DNA from: Alphaproteobacteria bacterium
GTDB taxonomy: Bacteria; Pseudomonadota; Alphaproteobacteria; Micavibrionales; Micavibrionaceae
DNA: 64,000 nucleotides
NCBI GenBank assembly: GCA_002401695.1
Contig: NVTV01000001.1
Span: forward strand, 358,501 to 422,500
Reading direction: 5' to 3'
Shown: piece by piece, positions 1-8,264 of the stretch
How the letters are laid out: every line of letters begins with the position of its first letter
How positions within the stretch are numbered: position 1 is the first letter of the stretch
Translations under genes and position numbers: made by a program
Notes under the pieces: model-generated
Told to the model about the DNA's origin: nothing
The model's database searches: none
Seen by the model: only the letters and a program-made list of their open reading frames with translations

Positions 1-32
1 ATCTTTAATGTTAACTCTTAAGAGGATATAGA

Positions 33-632
33 ATGCTTAAGAAATTTATGCTTACACTTGGAGGTCTTTTGATCATGACAGCAGGAACAGATGCTAAAGC
101 GGATTCCGCGAATACAGTACATATGGAAGTATCTGGCGGCGGCACAGTCGTTATTGACCTACTACCCGATATTGCCCCTAAACATGTTGAACGCATTAAA
201 ACGCTGATCGGCGAAGGGTTCTACGATGGAATTATTTTTCACCGTGTCATAAGCGGCTTCATGGCGCAAACAGGCGATCCGACAGGCACAGGCATGGGTG
301 GTTCAAAATACCCTGACATTCCTGCAGAGTTTAGCCCATACGCATATAAGCGTGGAACAATCGGCATGGCGCGTTCTAATAATCCGGACAGTGCGAATTC
401 ACAATTCTTTTTCTGTTTCACAGACAGTGGTTGTAGTTTTCTAACCGGTCAATACACCGTGCTTGGTCAAGTAACATCCGGCATGGAATTCATTGATAAA
501 CTTGCCGTTGGTGAGCCACCATCCAGCCCCGACAAGATTGTTAAAATGACAATTGCTCCGGTTGCTGAAGAAGCCACAGAAGAAGTTTCTGAAAAAGAAG
601 CGCCTGCTGAAGAAAAAGCAGCAGCAGAATAA
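33..632 (+). CDS. secreted cyclophilin-type peptidyl-prolyl isomerase
   Basis: Catalyses cis-trans isomerisation of prolyl bonds, probably in the periplasm. The 199-residue product begins with a basic, hydrophobic signal peptide (about residues 1-23, ending near DAKA). The cyclophilin domain follows, with the FHRVISGFMAQTGDP active-site block (catalytic Arg) and the NSQFFFCF strand typical of bacterial cyclophilins. The last 25 or so residues form a low-complexity Glu/Ala tail (EEATEEVSEKEAPAEE and on), which is not part of the fold. AGGA about 10 bases before the ATG is the ribosome-binding site. A PhzF-family gene starts 17 bases after the stop, so the two are probably cotranscribed. The family call is firm; the exact ppi paralogue is not determined. 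Confidence 0.93.
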   Translation: MLKKFMLTLGGLLIMTAGTDAKADSANTVHMEVSGGGTVVIDLLPDIAPKHVERIKTLIGEGFYDGIIFHRVISGFMAQTGDPTGTGMGGSKYPDIPAEFSPYAYKRGTIGMARSNNPDSANSQFFFCFTDSGCSFLTGQYTVLGQVTSGMEFIDKLAVGEPPSSPDKIVKMTIAPVAEEATEEVSEKEAPAEEKAAAE

Positions 633-649
633 TTCTGCAAGCACAGCAC

Positions 650-1438
650 ATGGCAGATATAGACATATATCAAATTGATGCATTTACAGATACGGTTTTC
701 GGCGGCAACCCAGCCGCCGTTTGCCCATTAGACACATGGCTTCCCGATGAGATATTAAAGAACATCGCCGCAGAGAATAATCTCTCTGAAACGGCATTTT
801 TTGTTCCAGAGGGTAAAGGCTTTCACCTCCGCTGGTTTACCCCAACAACAGAAATAGATTTATGCGGGCACGCGACGCTGGCCAGTGCATATTGCATTTT
901 CGAAAATTTAGGTTTCACGCAAGATACGGTATATTTCAGCTCTCGGTCAGGTGAACTAAGCGTCAAAAAAACATCCGCAGGCTACACACTCAATTTCCCA
1001 ACATGGGATTATACAGTTCAACAAGATGTATCCAATATTGAAGATATCCTTGGGCTGAAAGTCCAGACAGTCCTTAAAAGCACAAAGACATTTGCTGTTC
1101 TTGAAAATGCTGATGCCGTACAAAATTACAAGCCTAATATTGCAAAAATAAAGACTTTGACCGATACGCTAGGCCTCGTCATCACCGCGCGCGGGACAGG
1201 TGATACAGATTTTGTCTCGCGTTTATTCGCACCTCAAATCGGCATTGATGAAGATCCCGTCACAGGCGCCATCCACTGCCTCCTAACGCCATATTGGGCA
1301 AGTATTCTTGGCAAAACCACAATGAATGCAAAACAACTTTCCGCACGTAGCGGCGACCTAATCTGCACTCTGAAAGGTGATCGGGTTGAAATATCCGGTC
1401 AGGCTGTTCTCTATATGCAAGGAAAAATCCATGTCTAA
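650..1438 (+). CDS. PhzF family isomerase/epimerase-like protein
   Basis: A 262-residue PhzF-family protein with the diaminopimelate-epimerase-like fold. The N-terminus (IYQIDAFTDTVFGGNPAAV) and the blocks NNLSETAFFV, LRWFTPTTEIDLCGHATLA and EDPVTGAIHCLL are hallmarks of the family, and length is normal. PhzF itself isomerises a phenazine precursor, but most family members have no known substrate and no phenazine genes are seen here. It sits between a cyclophilin gene and a GH13 glucosidase gene; its last 8 bases overlap the start of the glucosidase, so translation may be coupled. No strong Shine-Dalgarno sequence precedes its ATG, which also suggests coupling to the upstream gene. Confidence 0.9.
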   Translation: MADIDIYQIDAFTDTVFGGNPAAVCPLDTWLPDEILKNIAAENNLSETAFFVPEGKGFHLRWFTPTTEIDLCGHATLASAYCIFENLGFTQDTVYFSSRSGELSVKKTSAGYTLNFPTWDYTVQQDVSNIEDILGLKVQTVLKSTKTFAVLENADAVQNYKPNIAKIKTLTDTLGLVITARGTGDTDFVSRLFAPQIGIDEDPVTGAIHCLLTPYWASILGKTTMNAKQLSARSGDLICTLKGDRVEISGQAVLYMQGKIHV

Positions 1439-3035
1439 CGATGTGGATTGGTGGCGCGGCGCAATTATATACCAAATCTACCCGCGCTCATTCTATGACA
1501 GCAACAATGATGGCATTGGAGATCTTGCCGGCATCACACAGAGACTGAGCTATGTTTCGGGGCTTGGCGTTGACGGCATATGGATATCACCCTTTTTCAA
1601 ATCACCGATGAAAGACTTTGGCTATGACATTTCCGATTATCGGGATGTAGACCCCATCTTTGGCAACAACGATGATTTTGATGCTCTGCTTGAAAAGGCA
1701 CATGACCTCAATTTAAAAGTAATTATCGATCTCGCTTTTTCCCATACCTCCAACGAACATCCATGGTTTTCCGACGAGAGCAAAAAAGACTGGTACGTTT
1801 GGGCGGATGCTAAATATGATAAGACTAACAATCGCATTCCTCCCAATAACTGGGTCTCTGTTTTTGGGGGCTCTGCATGGGAATGGGATGAAAATCGCGA
1901 GCAATATTACTTTCATAATTTTTTAAAAGAACAGCCGGATTTAAACTTTCATAACTCAGACGTACAGAGTGAAATTATCGATATTTGTAAATATTGGTTA
2001 GAGCGTGGCATTGATGGCATTCGCCTTGATGTTGTAAATTTCTATTTCCACGATCAGCTTTTGCGTAATAACCCCCCTCGTCAAAGCGGCGCAGAATTTG
2101 CTACTCAATTTGAAAAAGAAACGCCCTATTCAACCCAACAACATATATACGATAAATCCCGCCCCGAAAATTTGGAATTTATCGCAAAACTACGTGCCCT
2201 TAGCAATCAATATAGCGGTCGTATTTTAATTGGTGAGATTGGCGATGATCACCCTTACAAATTGGCGCAAGAATACACAAATGGTAAAAATCACCTACAC
2301 ACATCTTACAATACACACATGATGTCAGGCACACAAAAAACATTAACCGAAGACCTTGTACGTGTGCCGATCGAAACATTTTTCGATCAATGTTCCAAAG
2401 AAAATAATTTGGCCGAATCGGCTCGCGAATCATCAGGGTGGCCCAGTTGGGCATTCACGAACCATGATGTTGTACGTGCCCAAAGTCGTTGGTATAAGCC
2501 ATATAATTATAATAATGATTTTTCAAAAATGCTGATCGCTCTATTAGGGTGTCTTCCGGGAACGACATTCATATTTCAAGGAGAAGAGCTTGGTCTGCCC
2601 GAAACAGAAATACCGTTTGAGAGCATACAAGACCCATGGGCAAAACAAACGTGGCCAGAATGGCAAGGACGTGACGGATGCCGCACGCCTATGATATGGG
2701 ATAATTCCATTCATTGTGGATTTTCACAAAATACCCCATGGCTCCCCATTCCAAAAACCCATCATTCATTGAGTATACAAACACAAAATGAAAAAATAAC
2801 GTCCGTTTTAAATTTCACAAGAAAATTCATTGCCTGGAGGAAAAATAAGCCCGAAATAATTAATGGAAACCATGAGTTTATAGCAACAAGTAACTCAAAT
2901 ATAATAAATTTAAAGCGTTACAATACATCAAACGAAACGCGCTGTATGTTTAATCTATCTAACAAAGAAATCCAATATAAGGGACAAAAATATGCTCCAT
3001 ACGCTATCCATATTGATGGGTTTGAAGCATCATAG
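1431..3035 (+). CDS. alpha-glucosidase, glycoside hydrolase family 13
   Basis: Hydrolyses alpha-glucosidic bonds of short oligosaccharides, most likely in the cytoplasm because no signal peptide is seen. From the ATG at 1431 (AAGGA just upstream) it encodes 534 residues; an in-frame start further upstream was rejected because it adds 18 non-family residues. The N-terminus (DWWRGAIIYQIYPRSFYD) and the (beta/alpha)8 barrel motifs are complete: GIRLDVVN with the nucleophile Asp about residue 200, ILIGEIGDD with the acid/base Glu about 269, and TNHDVVR about 346. The overall pattern is like proteobacterial alpha-glucosidases of subfamily GH13_23; oligo-1,6-glucosidase or trehalose-cleaving activity cannot be excluded. 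Third gene of the cyclophilin-PhzF-glucosidase group. Codons become more AT-rich toward the 3' end. Confidence 0.92.
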   Translation: MSNDVDWWRGAIIYQIYPRSFYDSNNDGIGDLAGITQRLSYVSGLGVDGIWISPFFKSPMKDFGYDISDYRDVDPIFGNNDDFDALLEKAHDLNLKVIIDLAFSHTSNEHPWFSDESKKDWYVWADAKYDKTNNRIPPNNWVSVFGGSAWEWDENREQYYFHNFLKEQPDLNFHNSDVQSEIIDICKYWLERGIDGIRLDVVNFYFHDQLLRNNPPRQSGAEFATQFEKETPYSTQQHIYDKSRPENLEFIAKLRALSNQYSGRILIGEIGDDHPYKLAQEYTNGKNHLHTSYNTHMMSGTQKTLTEDLVRVPIETFFDQCSKENNLAESARESSGWPSWAFTNHDVVRAQSRWYKPYNYNNDFSKMLIALLGCLPGTTFIFQGEELGLPETEIPFESIQDPWAKQTWPEWQGRDGCRTPMIWDNSIHCGFSQNTPWLPIPKTHHSLSIQTQNEKITSVLNFTRKFIAWRKNKPEIINGNHEFIATSNSNIINLKRYNTSNETRCMFNLSNKEIQYKGQKYAPYAIHIDGFEAS

Positions 3036-3067
3036 ACACACAAATATAAAGGAAAACAAGGAGGGAA

Positions 3068-3086
3068 AAAACATAATATATGTTTT
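3068..3086. terminator. AT-rich hairpin between convergent genes
   Basis: Perfect 8-bp arms AAAACATA/TATGTTTT with a 3-base loop lie between the converging glucosidase and the minus-strand membrane gene, whose stop codon it touches. It could act as a weak bidirectional terminator; the stem is all A/T but for two pairs. Confidence 0.35.
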
Positions 3087-3828
3087 AATCTTCTAATTCA
3101 AAGCCAATATCATCATTAAGAAGATCATCATCAATTTCCAATATTTTTTGCTTCTTACTATCCGCTTTAGGCATCGCACGCTGAATATCTTTTTCTTCTC
3201 CATCACCCATTTCAAGTGAACGCGCAACCTCAACCATCTGCTTAACAATCGCATCGACCTTTTGTGGCGTGCCCAAAGGCAAGGGCGTATCAAGACGTAA
3301 TAGCCCTGTCTCCTCAAAGAATAAAATAATAACCCACGCTTTATCAATTTTCATCAAACGAATAATGCTGTCGACACGATCATCATTCAAATACTCATGC
3401 ATATATGAAACATCTTGCGTACGTATAACGTAGCTATTGTCCCAATCTTTCCTTTTACCATCCTTATTCGACGGTTTATATTCCTTATGCAGATCAAGCG
3501 TATCAACGATCACAGACATACCGCCACTGGCAATGGCGGTGGCAACCGATAAACCCGTATGTAAATTAATCTCTATGGCCGTTAAGTGCCGCTCCGAACG
3601 TGCATCCAATTCTGAATGCTCACTCGTGAAAAAGGAAACATTATAGCCGTCAACCGCCCCATTCATGGATGGCGTTTTATAAAACCCATTAGAATAATAT
3701 CTTAAATCTCTTTTCTCTGCGTAGATTTTCCATGCAGCTTTTTGCCGAAAAATCATATAACTCGTCCAAAACCAGAACCCCAGCAATATTGCCGAAATCA
3801 AAAACCAAAGAAAAAAAGACAGCGTCAA
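3085..3828 (-). CDS. hypothetical membrane-anchored protein
   Basis: I do not recognise this family. It has one strong N-terminal membrane segment (LSFFLWFLISAILLGFWFW) followed by about 210 soluble residues of mixed alpha/beta character, and an acidic C-terminus (EIDDDLLNDDIGFELED). The soluble part should face the cytoplasm or periplasm; topology is undecided. No ATG is available: the reading frame is open up to a TTG at 3855, but AAGGGG followed by six bases points to the TTG at 3828, which I prefer. It follows a terminated minus-strand gene and is probably transcribed alone. Its DYNVSFF/HLTAIEINL pattern and position of the membrane anchor suggest a housekeeping envelope protein, but no function can be claimed. 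Confidence 0.7.
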   Translation of the reverse strand: MTLSFFLWFLISAILLGFWFWTSYMIFRQKAAWKIYAEKRDLRYYSNGFYKTPSMNGAVDGYNVSFFTSEHSELDARSERHLTAIEINLHTGLSVATAIASGGMSVIVDTLDLHKEYKPSNKDGKRKDWDNSYVIRTQDVSYMHEYLNDDRVDSIIRLMKIDKAWVIILFFEETGLLRLDTPLPLGTPQKVDAIVKQMVEVARSLEMGDGEEKDIQRAMPKADSKKQKILEIDDDLLNDDIGFELED

Positions 3829-3863
3829 AAGAATCCCCTTCACAGGCAAAAGCAAATAAACAG

Positions 3864-3885
3864 ATCAGGGGTATAACCCCCTGAT
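3864..3885. other. GC-rich inverted repeat before a membrane gene
   Basis: Perfect 8-bp arms ATCAGGGG/CCCCTGAT around a 6-base loop. On the minus strand it lies about 35 bases before the preferred start of the downstream membrane gene and is followed by a moderately T-rich stretch, so it could be a leader terminator, an operator or a second terminator of the upstream gene. Confidence 0.4.
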
Positions 3886-3952
3886 AGTTTGTAGTTTAAC
3901 CGTCTTTTCATTGCCTTGCCACTTCTTATTTGAACGAAGCCCTATAAACACC

Positions 3953-3982
3953 AAAAACGAAGGCCGGAAAAATCCCGACCTC
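3953..3982 (-). terminator. rho-independent terminator after coiled-coil membrane gene
   Basis: On the minus strand AGGTCGG pairs with CCGGCCT (one G-T pair) around a GATTTTT loop, followed by TCGTTTTT. It lies about 30 bases downstream of the stop codon of the gene ending at 4015. Confidence 0.65.
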
Positions 3983-4014
3983 CACTTTATATACACTTTA
4001 AAGCATCCTCATGG

Positions 4015-4665
4015 TTAATTATAACGCAGACCTTCATCGGCATCGATTGCAGGCACATGTGTATAGTGAGCAAAGCCATGCATAGAGACCTTATTATGTT
4101 CTCCATCAGATGTCTCCTGAGACAGAGTCACTGTTTTTTCTGACATTTGTTCGGCGATAGCGCCCATCTGTGTCAACAACTCCTCGGCATGAGACACCAA
4201 AGCCTCTGTCTTGTCCACACTCAAAACGCCAGCATCTGCATGTTGTTCTATTTTCTCGTTCAAGATATCCTCATGTGCGCTAACTTTATTGACCTTATTT
4301 TCGAGACGGTGAATAGCATCACCGAAGTAACCGGACTGCTTATCAACAACTTCGACTTTTTTCTCGAGGCTCTGTATCGAACCGGTGAAGGCATTGGCCT
4401 GCTCACCAACACTGGTGACCTTGGCCTCCATCACATCAATAGAACGAGAAAATTTTCCGGTCTGGTCGTCAACAACCTCCATTTTATGTTCCAGCTTATG
4501 AATGGCATCACTGAAAAATCCGGTTTGTTTGCTTATAACCTCAAAGCCGGCGCGTAACCGTTCAAACCCTGCACCAAGGACAATGCTTGTCCCCACCGCA
4601 GCCACAGCCGAAAACACGGCCATCATTACCGATACGGCAACTACTGTTTCTACCTCTATAGACAT
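4015..4665 (-). CDS. membrane-anchored coiled-coil protein with 21-residue repeats
   Basis: Unrecognised family. From the ATG at 4665 (AGGAAAGG about 9 bases upstream) the product has 216 residues. Residues about 8-34 form one hydrophobic membrane segment; residues about 42-125 are four tandem copies of a 21-residue unit of the type EVVDKQSGYFGDAIHRLENKV, exactly three heptads each, so a long coiled coil is expected. A Ser/Glu-rich tail ends with HYTHVPAIDADEGLRYN. The architecture (anchor plus rod) suggests a spacer, tether or sensor-like protein, but there is no signalling domain. A longer frame from 4764 was rejected because it has no comparable ribosome-binding site. Followed by a good terminator. 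Confidence 0.75.
   Translation of the reverse strand: MSIEVETVVAVSVMMAVFSAVAAVGTSIVLGAGFERLRAGFEVISKQTGFFSDAIHKLEHKMEVVDDQTGKFSRSIDVMEAKVTSVGEQANAFTGSIQSLEKKVEVVDKQSGYFGDAIHRLENKVNKVSAHEDILNEKIEQHADAGVLSVDKTEALVSHAEELLTQMGAIAEQMSEKTVTLSQETSDGEHNKVSMHGFAHYTHVPAIDADEGLRYN
4291..4542 (-). repeat. four tandem 21-codon repeats
   Basis: Within the coiled-coil gene, four units align without gaps: EVISKQTGFFSDAIHKLEHK(M), EVVDDQTGKFSRSIDVMEAK(V), TSVGEQANAFTGSIQSLEKK(V), EVVDKQSGYFGDAIHRLENK(V). The nucleotide copies have diverged, so the repeat is old and held at the protein level. A fifth, decayed unit (NKVSAHEDILNEKIEQ) may follow. Confidence 0.8.
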
Positions 4666-4865
4666 AACCCAAAACCTTTCCTGAAATGTTGTAAAATGTA
4701 ATCTAAAGTGCGTTCTTTTATTATTTTTAAGCACCGGTAAGATAAATTCCTCGGTACATTTCAAACGACACTTACCCTATTATGGTAACTCCTAAAAAAG
4801 CATTCTGTCTATAACTATCGTTTTGAAATTATCTAAATTTTTATATTTATTAATGATAACAGCAT

Positions 4866-4895
4866 AAAAAAAACGACCCATATTTCTATGCGTCG
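4866..4895 (-). terminator. rho-independent terminator of the lipoprotein gene
   Basis: On the minus strand CGACGCATA and TATGGGTCG pair over nine positions with one mismatch around a GAAA tetraloop, followed by eight T residues. It lies about 30 bases after the stop of the lipoprotein gene ending at 4924. Confidence 0.85.
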
Positions 4896-4923
4896 CCTCT
4901 TTTTATACTCTTTTACCTACATA

Positions 4924-5607
4924 TCAGAAGTCCACAAACGGGTCGTCATATATATCATCCAAGTCATACTGACCTTTGGATTTAAAATCAAAATAATCAT
5001 TTTTCGGAGAAATAATCTCCTTGGCAGGCTTAACCACTTTGTTCTCATGAACCTCTATAACACTTTCTATCTCAACTTCGGAATTCACCGCAGGCATTAC
5101 ATTTGCAAGATCAACCGACTTTTCCATCTGCCCCGTTTCAGTTGCCAAGGCATCCTTTACAACATCGTCGGAAAGATTGGCCATGCGCTTAGGCTCTTGT
5201 TTAATATATTCTTCTGCACTCAACCCAGATGCGCCGCTCTCAATTTTTTCAACTTCGGCAAGAACATCACCGTCAGATTTAGTCACGTTCATTTTAGAAA
5301 GTTTTTCAGAAACGGTCTTTTTCTTCACCGGCGCACGACCTTTCGTCTGCGCCTCATTAAATATTTTTTCTGCATCAAGAGCAGGTACAACGTCGATGAC
5401 AGGCTCAGGTTCAGTCACTGTAATAGGCTCAACCTTCAATTCTTTTTCCGGTAACATCTTCGCACGAACATATGCGACACCACTACCTGCGGTACGAGAA
5501 CCATACGGGACAACATTATCAATGCGTTGCACGACCCACCCTTCACCACACGAAACCAACATTAGAGGTGCGCAAAGAACCATAAACCGTAAGAGATACT
5601 TACCCAT
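4924..5607 (-). CDS. hypothetical lipoprotein
   Basis: A 227-residue predicted lipoprotein: the N-terminus MGKYLLRFMVLCAPLMLVSC ends in a lipobox (LVSC-G) with Cys 20 as the acylation site. The mature part has no recognised domain; it is rich in Glu, Lys and Val, with a predicted disordered or helical middle (LPEKELKVEPITVTEPEP) and an acidic C-terminus (DLDDIYDDPFVDF). GGGAAAATGTC precedes the ATG. A strong terminator follows. It is one of three lipoprotein genes in tandem on this strand (with those at 5746-6018 and 6155-6808), which may form an envelope-related group; gaps over 100 bases leave room for separate promoters. No function is claimed. Confidence 0.8.
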   Translation of the reverse strand: MGKYLLRFMVLCAPLMLVSCGEGWVVQRIDNVVPYGSRTAGSGVAYVRAKMLPEKELKVEPITVTEPEPVIDVVPALDAEKIFNEAQTKGRAPVKKKTVSEKLSKMNVTKSDGDVLAEVEKIESGASGLSAEEYIKQEPKRMANLSDDVVKDALATETGQMEKSVDLANVMPAVNSEVEIESVIEVHENKVVKPAKEIISPKNDYFDFKSKGQYDLDDIYDDPFVDF

Positions 5608-5745
5608 GACATTTTCCCAATAAAATTAATGATATCTACGCAGAAATGAGGCGCGAAATACGCAACACATAAAAATAGTACTTTATCCACATTAATAAAT
5701 CAATATAGATATCTGAAAATTATACGTTTCTTAATTTGTTATTGT

Positions 5746-6018
5746 TTATTCAGCAGGTTTTTCTGCGGCGCTCTCATCACCGGACGCTGGCATAATACGG
5801 CTCACCGCTTCACCATCTTGGTGCAGAACAACATCAAATTCATCGTATGAATTTTCTACGGGCACAAAAGACAATCGTGTAATCGGCTCATCCTCAATAT
5901 TTGCCAGCTGCTCTTCCATCGCGATAGCATCGCCATCAAGCGCAGCATAATCCGTGGAACACCCCACCATAAGAAAACCGGATAAAATAAAAATAAGACG
6001 ACAAATATTACGTTGCAT
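5746..6018 (-). CDS. small hypothetical lipoprotein
   Basis: A 90-residue predicted lipoprotein. I chose the ATG at 6018 because AGGAG lies about 12 bases upstream and because the product then starts MQRNICRLIFILSGFLMVGC, a compact signal peptide with lipobox (MVGC-S); the longer frame from 6072 would place 18 extra residues before it. The mature 70 residues are acidic (AMEEQLANIEDEP, GDESAAEKPAE) and match no family I know. Neighbour of two other lipoprotein genes on the same strand. Confidence 0.72.
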   Translation of the reverse strand: MQRNICRLIFILSGFLMVGCSTDYAALDGDAIAMEEQLANIEDEPITRLSFVPVENSYDEFDVVLHQDGEAVSRIMPASGDESAAEKPAE

Positions 6019-6154
6019 AAAGATACAAACTCCTGATAATAAATGAAATTTATAAGGTCGTACACAGAACAATCACAAAGGCATAGTACAATATTTTCAT
6101 ATGAATAGCACGAAGGATTTTACATTATATTAGGTGGCGCTGAGACAACCCCCT

Positions 6155-6808
6155 CTAAAATATACGGTCAATGTATTGTGTGACAGCGGTTTTAACTTCT
6201 TTTACCTCACCCCAAACCGTATTCTCCTGACGCAAAAACAGCTCATTATAACCCGAGCCGATAAGCCCCTGCCAAGAAGAGGAATAACGACAGCGCTGCT
6301 TTCTAGTTTTTTCAGGCTGGAGCTTTATTTTATACTCAAGACGAAAATCCTTGTCACTTCCGCCATTCAGGTTAACACCACCGACATCCAACGCCAAACG
6401 CGAACGCCCCCACTCATAGGCCAAAACAGCCTTACGATCAAACCGATCCTTCATTCTACATTTATCCAACGAAGAAACCGCATCCCGCGCCCCCTTCAAA
6501 GGTAGTAACTGCACGATGTCAGCATCCACTCCCTTATCAATAATGGGCGATGTCTCAACCTGAAGCAAAGCTACTTGCAACGGTGCAGAAAAATAATGGG
6601 GCTGATAAGCAATATCTGATTGCTGCGCAGATAATGAACGGCTTGTAACCGATGGCGGCGATGGCGCCAATGGTTTCGATTTTCCGGTGGTTAAACACCC
6701 CGATAAGGCCAATAAACTAGTACACAAAATTAACTTATTAAAAAACTCCCGGCCTTTAAAACAATCAAACGGAATGAGAAACCAAGTCTTCACTTGTTTA
6801 TGTCTCAT
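6155..6808 (-). CDS. hypothetical lipoprotein
   Basis: A 217-residue product with a lipobox (ALSGC-L; Cys at about residue 38) after an unusually long N-terminal region, MRHKQVKTWFLIPFDCFKG and on. A shorter start just before FFNKLILC would fit a normal signal peptide better but no start codon is available there although CGGGAG is present, so the start is uncertain. The mature part begins with a Ser/Pro-rich linker and continues into a folded, mixed region with four scattered features typical of an outer-membrane or periplasmic protein (for example SRLALDVGGVNLNGGSDKDF). No family recognised. Confidence 0.7.
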   Translation of the reverse strand: MRHKQVKTWFLIPFDCFKGREFFNKLILCTSLLALSGCLTTGKSKPLAPSPPSVTSRSLSAQQSDIAYQPHYFSAPLQVALLQVETSPIIDKGVDADIVQLLPLKGARDAVSSLDKCRMKDRFDRKAVLAYEWGRSRLALDVGGVNLNGGSDKDFRLEYKIKLQPEKTRKQRCRYSSSWQGLIGSGYNELFLRQENTVWGEVKEVKTAVTQYIDRIF

Positions 6809-6957
6809 ACCCTATCATACCACAAAACGCAGGATCAGAGCGAATTTCAGAGGATAATGTTATGCTGCATTGCGCATGTATATAAGAAAAATCATTCCTC
6901 TACAGTAACATAGCTCTGTGCAAAAAACGGGAGTCCGGCGAAGGTTTACTCTGTTTC

Positions 6958-7320
6958 CTAATCATATTTTTTGAAGATAAACATCATAATCGGGATACCT
7001 AAAATGCCCACCGTCGCCGCCCAAGTAACATAGGGATCAAAAGCGGCCGGATTATAATTAAACAATATATACGCCCAAATCGGAATTTTCGGCGAAAGGA
7101 AAGACAGTACAAGAAAAACAATAATGCTGAGCAGTAACAGTTTACGGCGGAATTCTTTCCAGAAAAACGACATAATATAAACCACACCGTAACTCAAAAC
7201 CCCGATCAAAATAGGCCTGACCGAACCGGAATTCTCAGAGATAATAAACGCCGATGTCCCGATAATCGCGCAGCCCACTAATATGTACCACTTTAATGCT
7301 TTTAAAAATGCTTCTGACAT
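6958..7320 (-). CDS. hypothetical four-helix membrane protein
   Basis: A 120-residue, very hydrophobic protein with four predicted membrane segments (about residues 10-28, 34-54, 60-80 and 95-115) and short charged loops (KEFRRK). A GGGGGCAGG Shine-Dalgarno sequence touches the ATG closely. No known domain; it could be a small membrane scaffold or an envelope-stress protein, but nothing in the sequence decides this. Last gene of the minus-strand run starting upstream. Confidence 0.7.
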   Translation of the reverse strand: MSEAFLKALKWYILVGCAIIGTSAFIISENSGSVRPILIGVLSYGVVYIMSFFWKEFRRKLLLLSIIVFLVLSFLSPKIPIWAYILFNYNPAAFDPYVTWAATVGILGIPIMMFIFKKYD

Positions 7321-7412
7321 CCTGCCCCCTGCTCCTATAATTATTGCAACCTACCATACCTCCTATGATGATGCGTTCCTATAAATTTATTATTTTTTAC
7401 GGGGGAGGTGTT

Positions 7413-7472
7413 TTGGTGGAGAACAACTATCTTTCGATACATGTCATCAAAAATAAACTTCTGATTGTATAA
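7413..7472 (+). CDS. possible 18-19 codon leader peptide
   Basis: A short reading frame starting at TTG 7413 or GTG 7416 lies directly after an exceptionally strong GGGGGAGG (7401-7408). The peptide would be (M)VENNYLSIHVIKNKLLIV. It ends 27 bases before the next gene on the same strand, so it may be a translated leader. The evidence is only the strong ribosome-binding site and the open frame. Confidence 0.3.
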   Translation: MVENNYLSIHVIKNKLLIV

Positions 7473-7499
7473 CTCATTCAAATAAACCATTATTGTACT

Positions 7500-8264
7500 A
7501 TGAACGATGAGTTAATGGTTTTCAAAATTGATCACACACAACCAATTGAACTTTCTGAATTTTCAGAAAGCCTCACAGCCATAGCAGATCAATTTCAAAA
7601 ACATATTATTGATGAGAGTTTTTCAATAAACGAAGATGAAATACGCCTGTACATATGCGAAATAGAAAAAGGAAGTATCATTGCAAAGATAAAAGCACTT
7701 CCTCGTCATTACCATTCCTTTGACATCGACAGCAAAAAAATAATCAATAGCTTCACAAACAAGACAAAAGAAGCCATTGATTATTTCCTTTCTAGAGTAG
7801 ACTTAAAACCTGAGCTCAATATACAAGAACTGAATAATTATAAAAAAATCCTACAACCCGCAGCATCTGACAAAGGCACAGCATTATCTTTTATTGCTGA
7901 AGAAGGCAGCACACAAACAATAAACCTTACAATCAATCATATAGAAGCAAATGCCGCACAAAATAGAATTGATCATGAAATCGGTTTACAAAAAATGCCA
8001 AATAACCTTATTGAAACAAACGTTCTATTTTATTGTTACCAGGCTAGAAATGATAGGAAATCAAAAACAGGCGATATGGGCATTATTGAAACAATTAGCC
8101 AGTCCCCTGTAAAAACAGTGCCTGCCAGCGATAATATTAAAGACACTATACTTAAGAATCCATTTGACCGTGCTTACATAGTGAATGTGGAAGTGCATAC
8201 CGTCAACGGAAAGCCTAAAATGTATAAAATACTAGAGATCCACGATAGTATTGATATCACCTAA
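7500..8264 (+). CDS. hypothetical protein
   Basis: A 254-residue soluble protein with no signal peptide or membrane segment. I do not recognise the family. The first part has an alternating helix/strand pattern ([22 protein letters not shown] resembles a small beta-sheet domain), the centre is helical ([20 protein letters not shown]), and the C-terminal part is again beta-rich ([20 protein letters not shown]). Its codon use is more AT-rich than that of the neighbouring uvrB. It converges with uvrB and their stop codons overlap by 4 bases. A strong ribosome-binding site belonging to a possible leader peptide lies upstream, but no clear Shine-Dalgarno precedes its own ATG. Confidence 0.65.
   Translation: MNDELMVFKIDHTQPIELSEFSESLTAIADQFQKHIIDESFSINEDEIRLYICEIEKGSIIAKIKALPRHYHSFDIDSKKIINSFTNKTKEAIDYFLSRVDLKPELNIQELNNYKKILQPAASDKGTALSFIAEEGSTQTINLTINHIEANAAQNRIDHEIGLQKMPNNLIETNVLFYCYQARNDRKSKTGDMGIIETISQSPVKTVPASDNIKDTILKNPFDRAYIVNVEVHTVNGKPKMYKILEIHDSIDIT

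Noticed and set aside
1377-1430. Longer N-terminus of the alpha-glucosidase
   Set aside because: It overlaps the PhzF gene by 62 bases and adds residues not present in the family; AAGGA supports ATG 1431.
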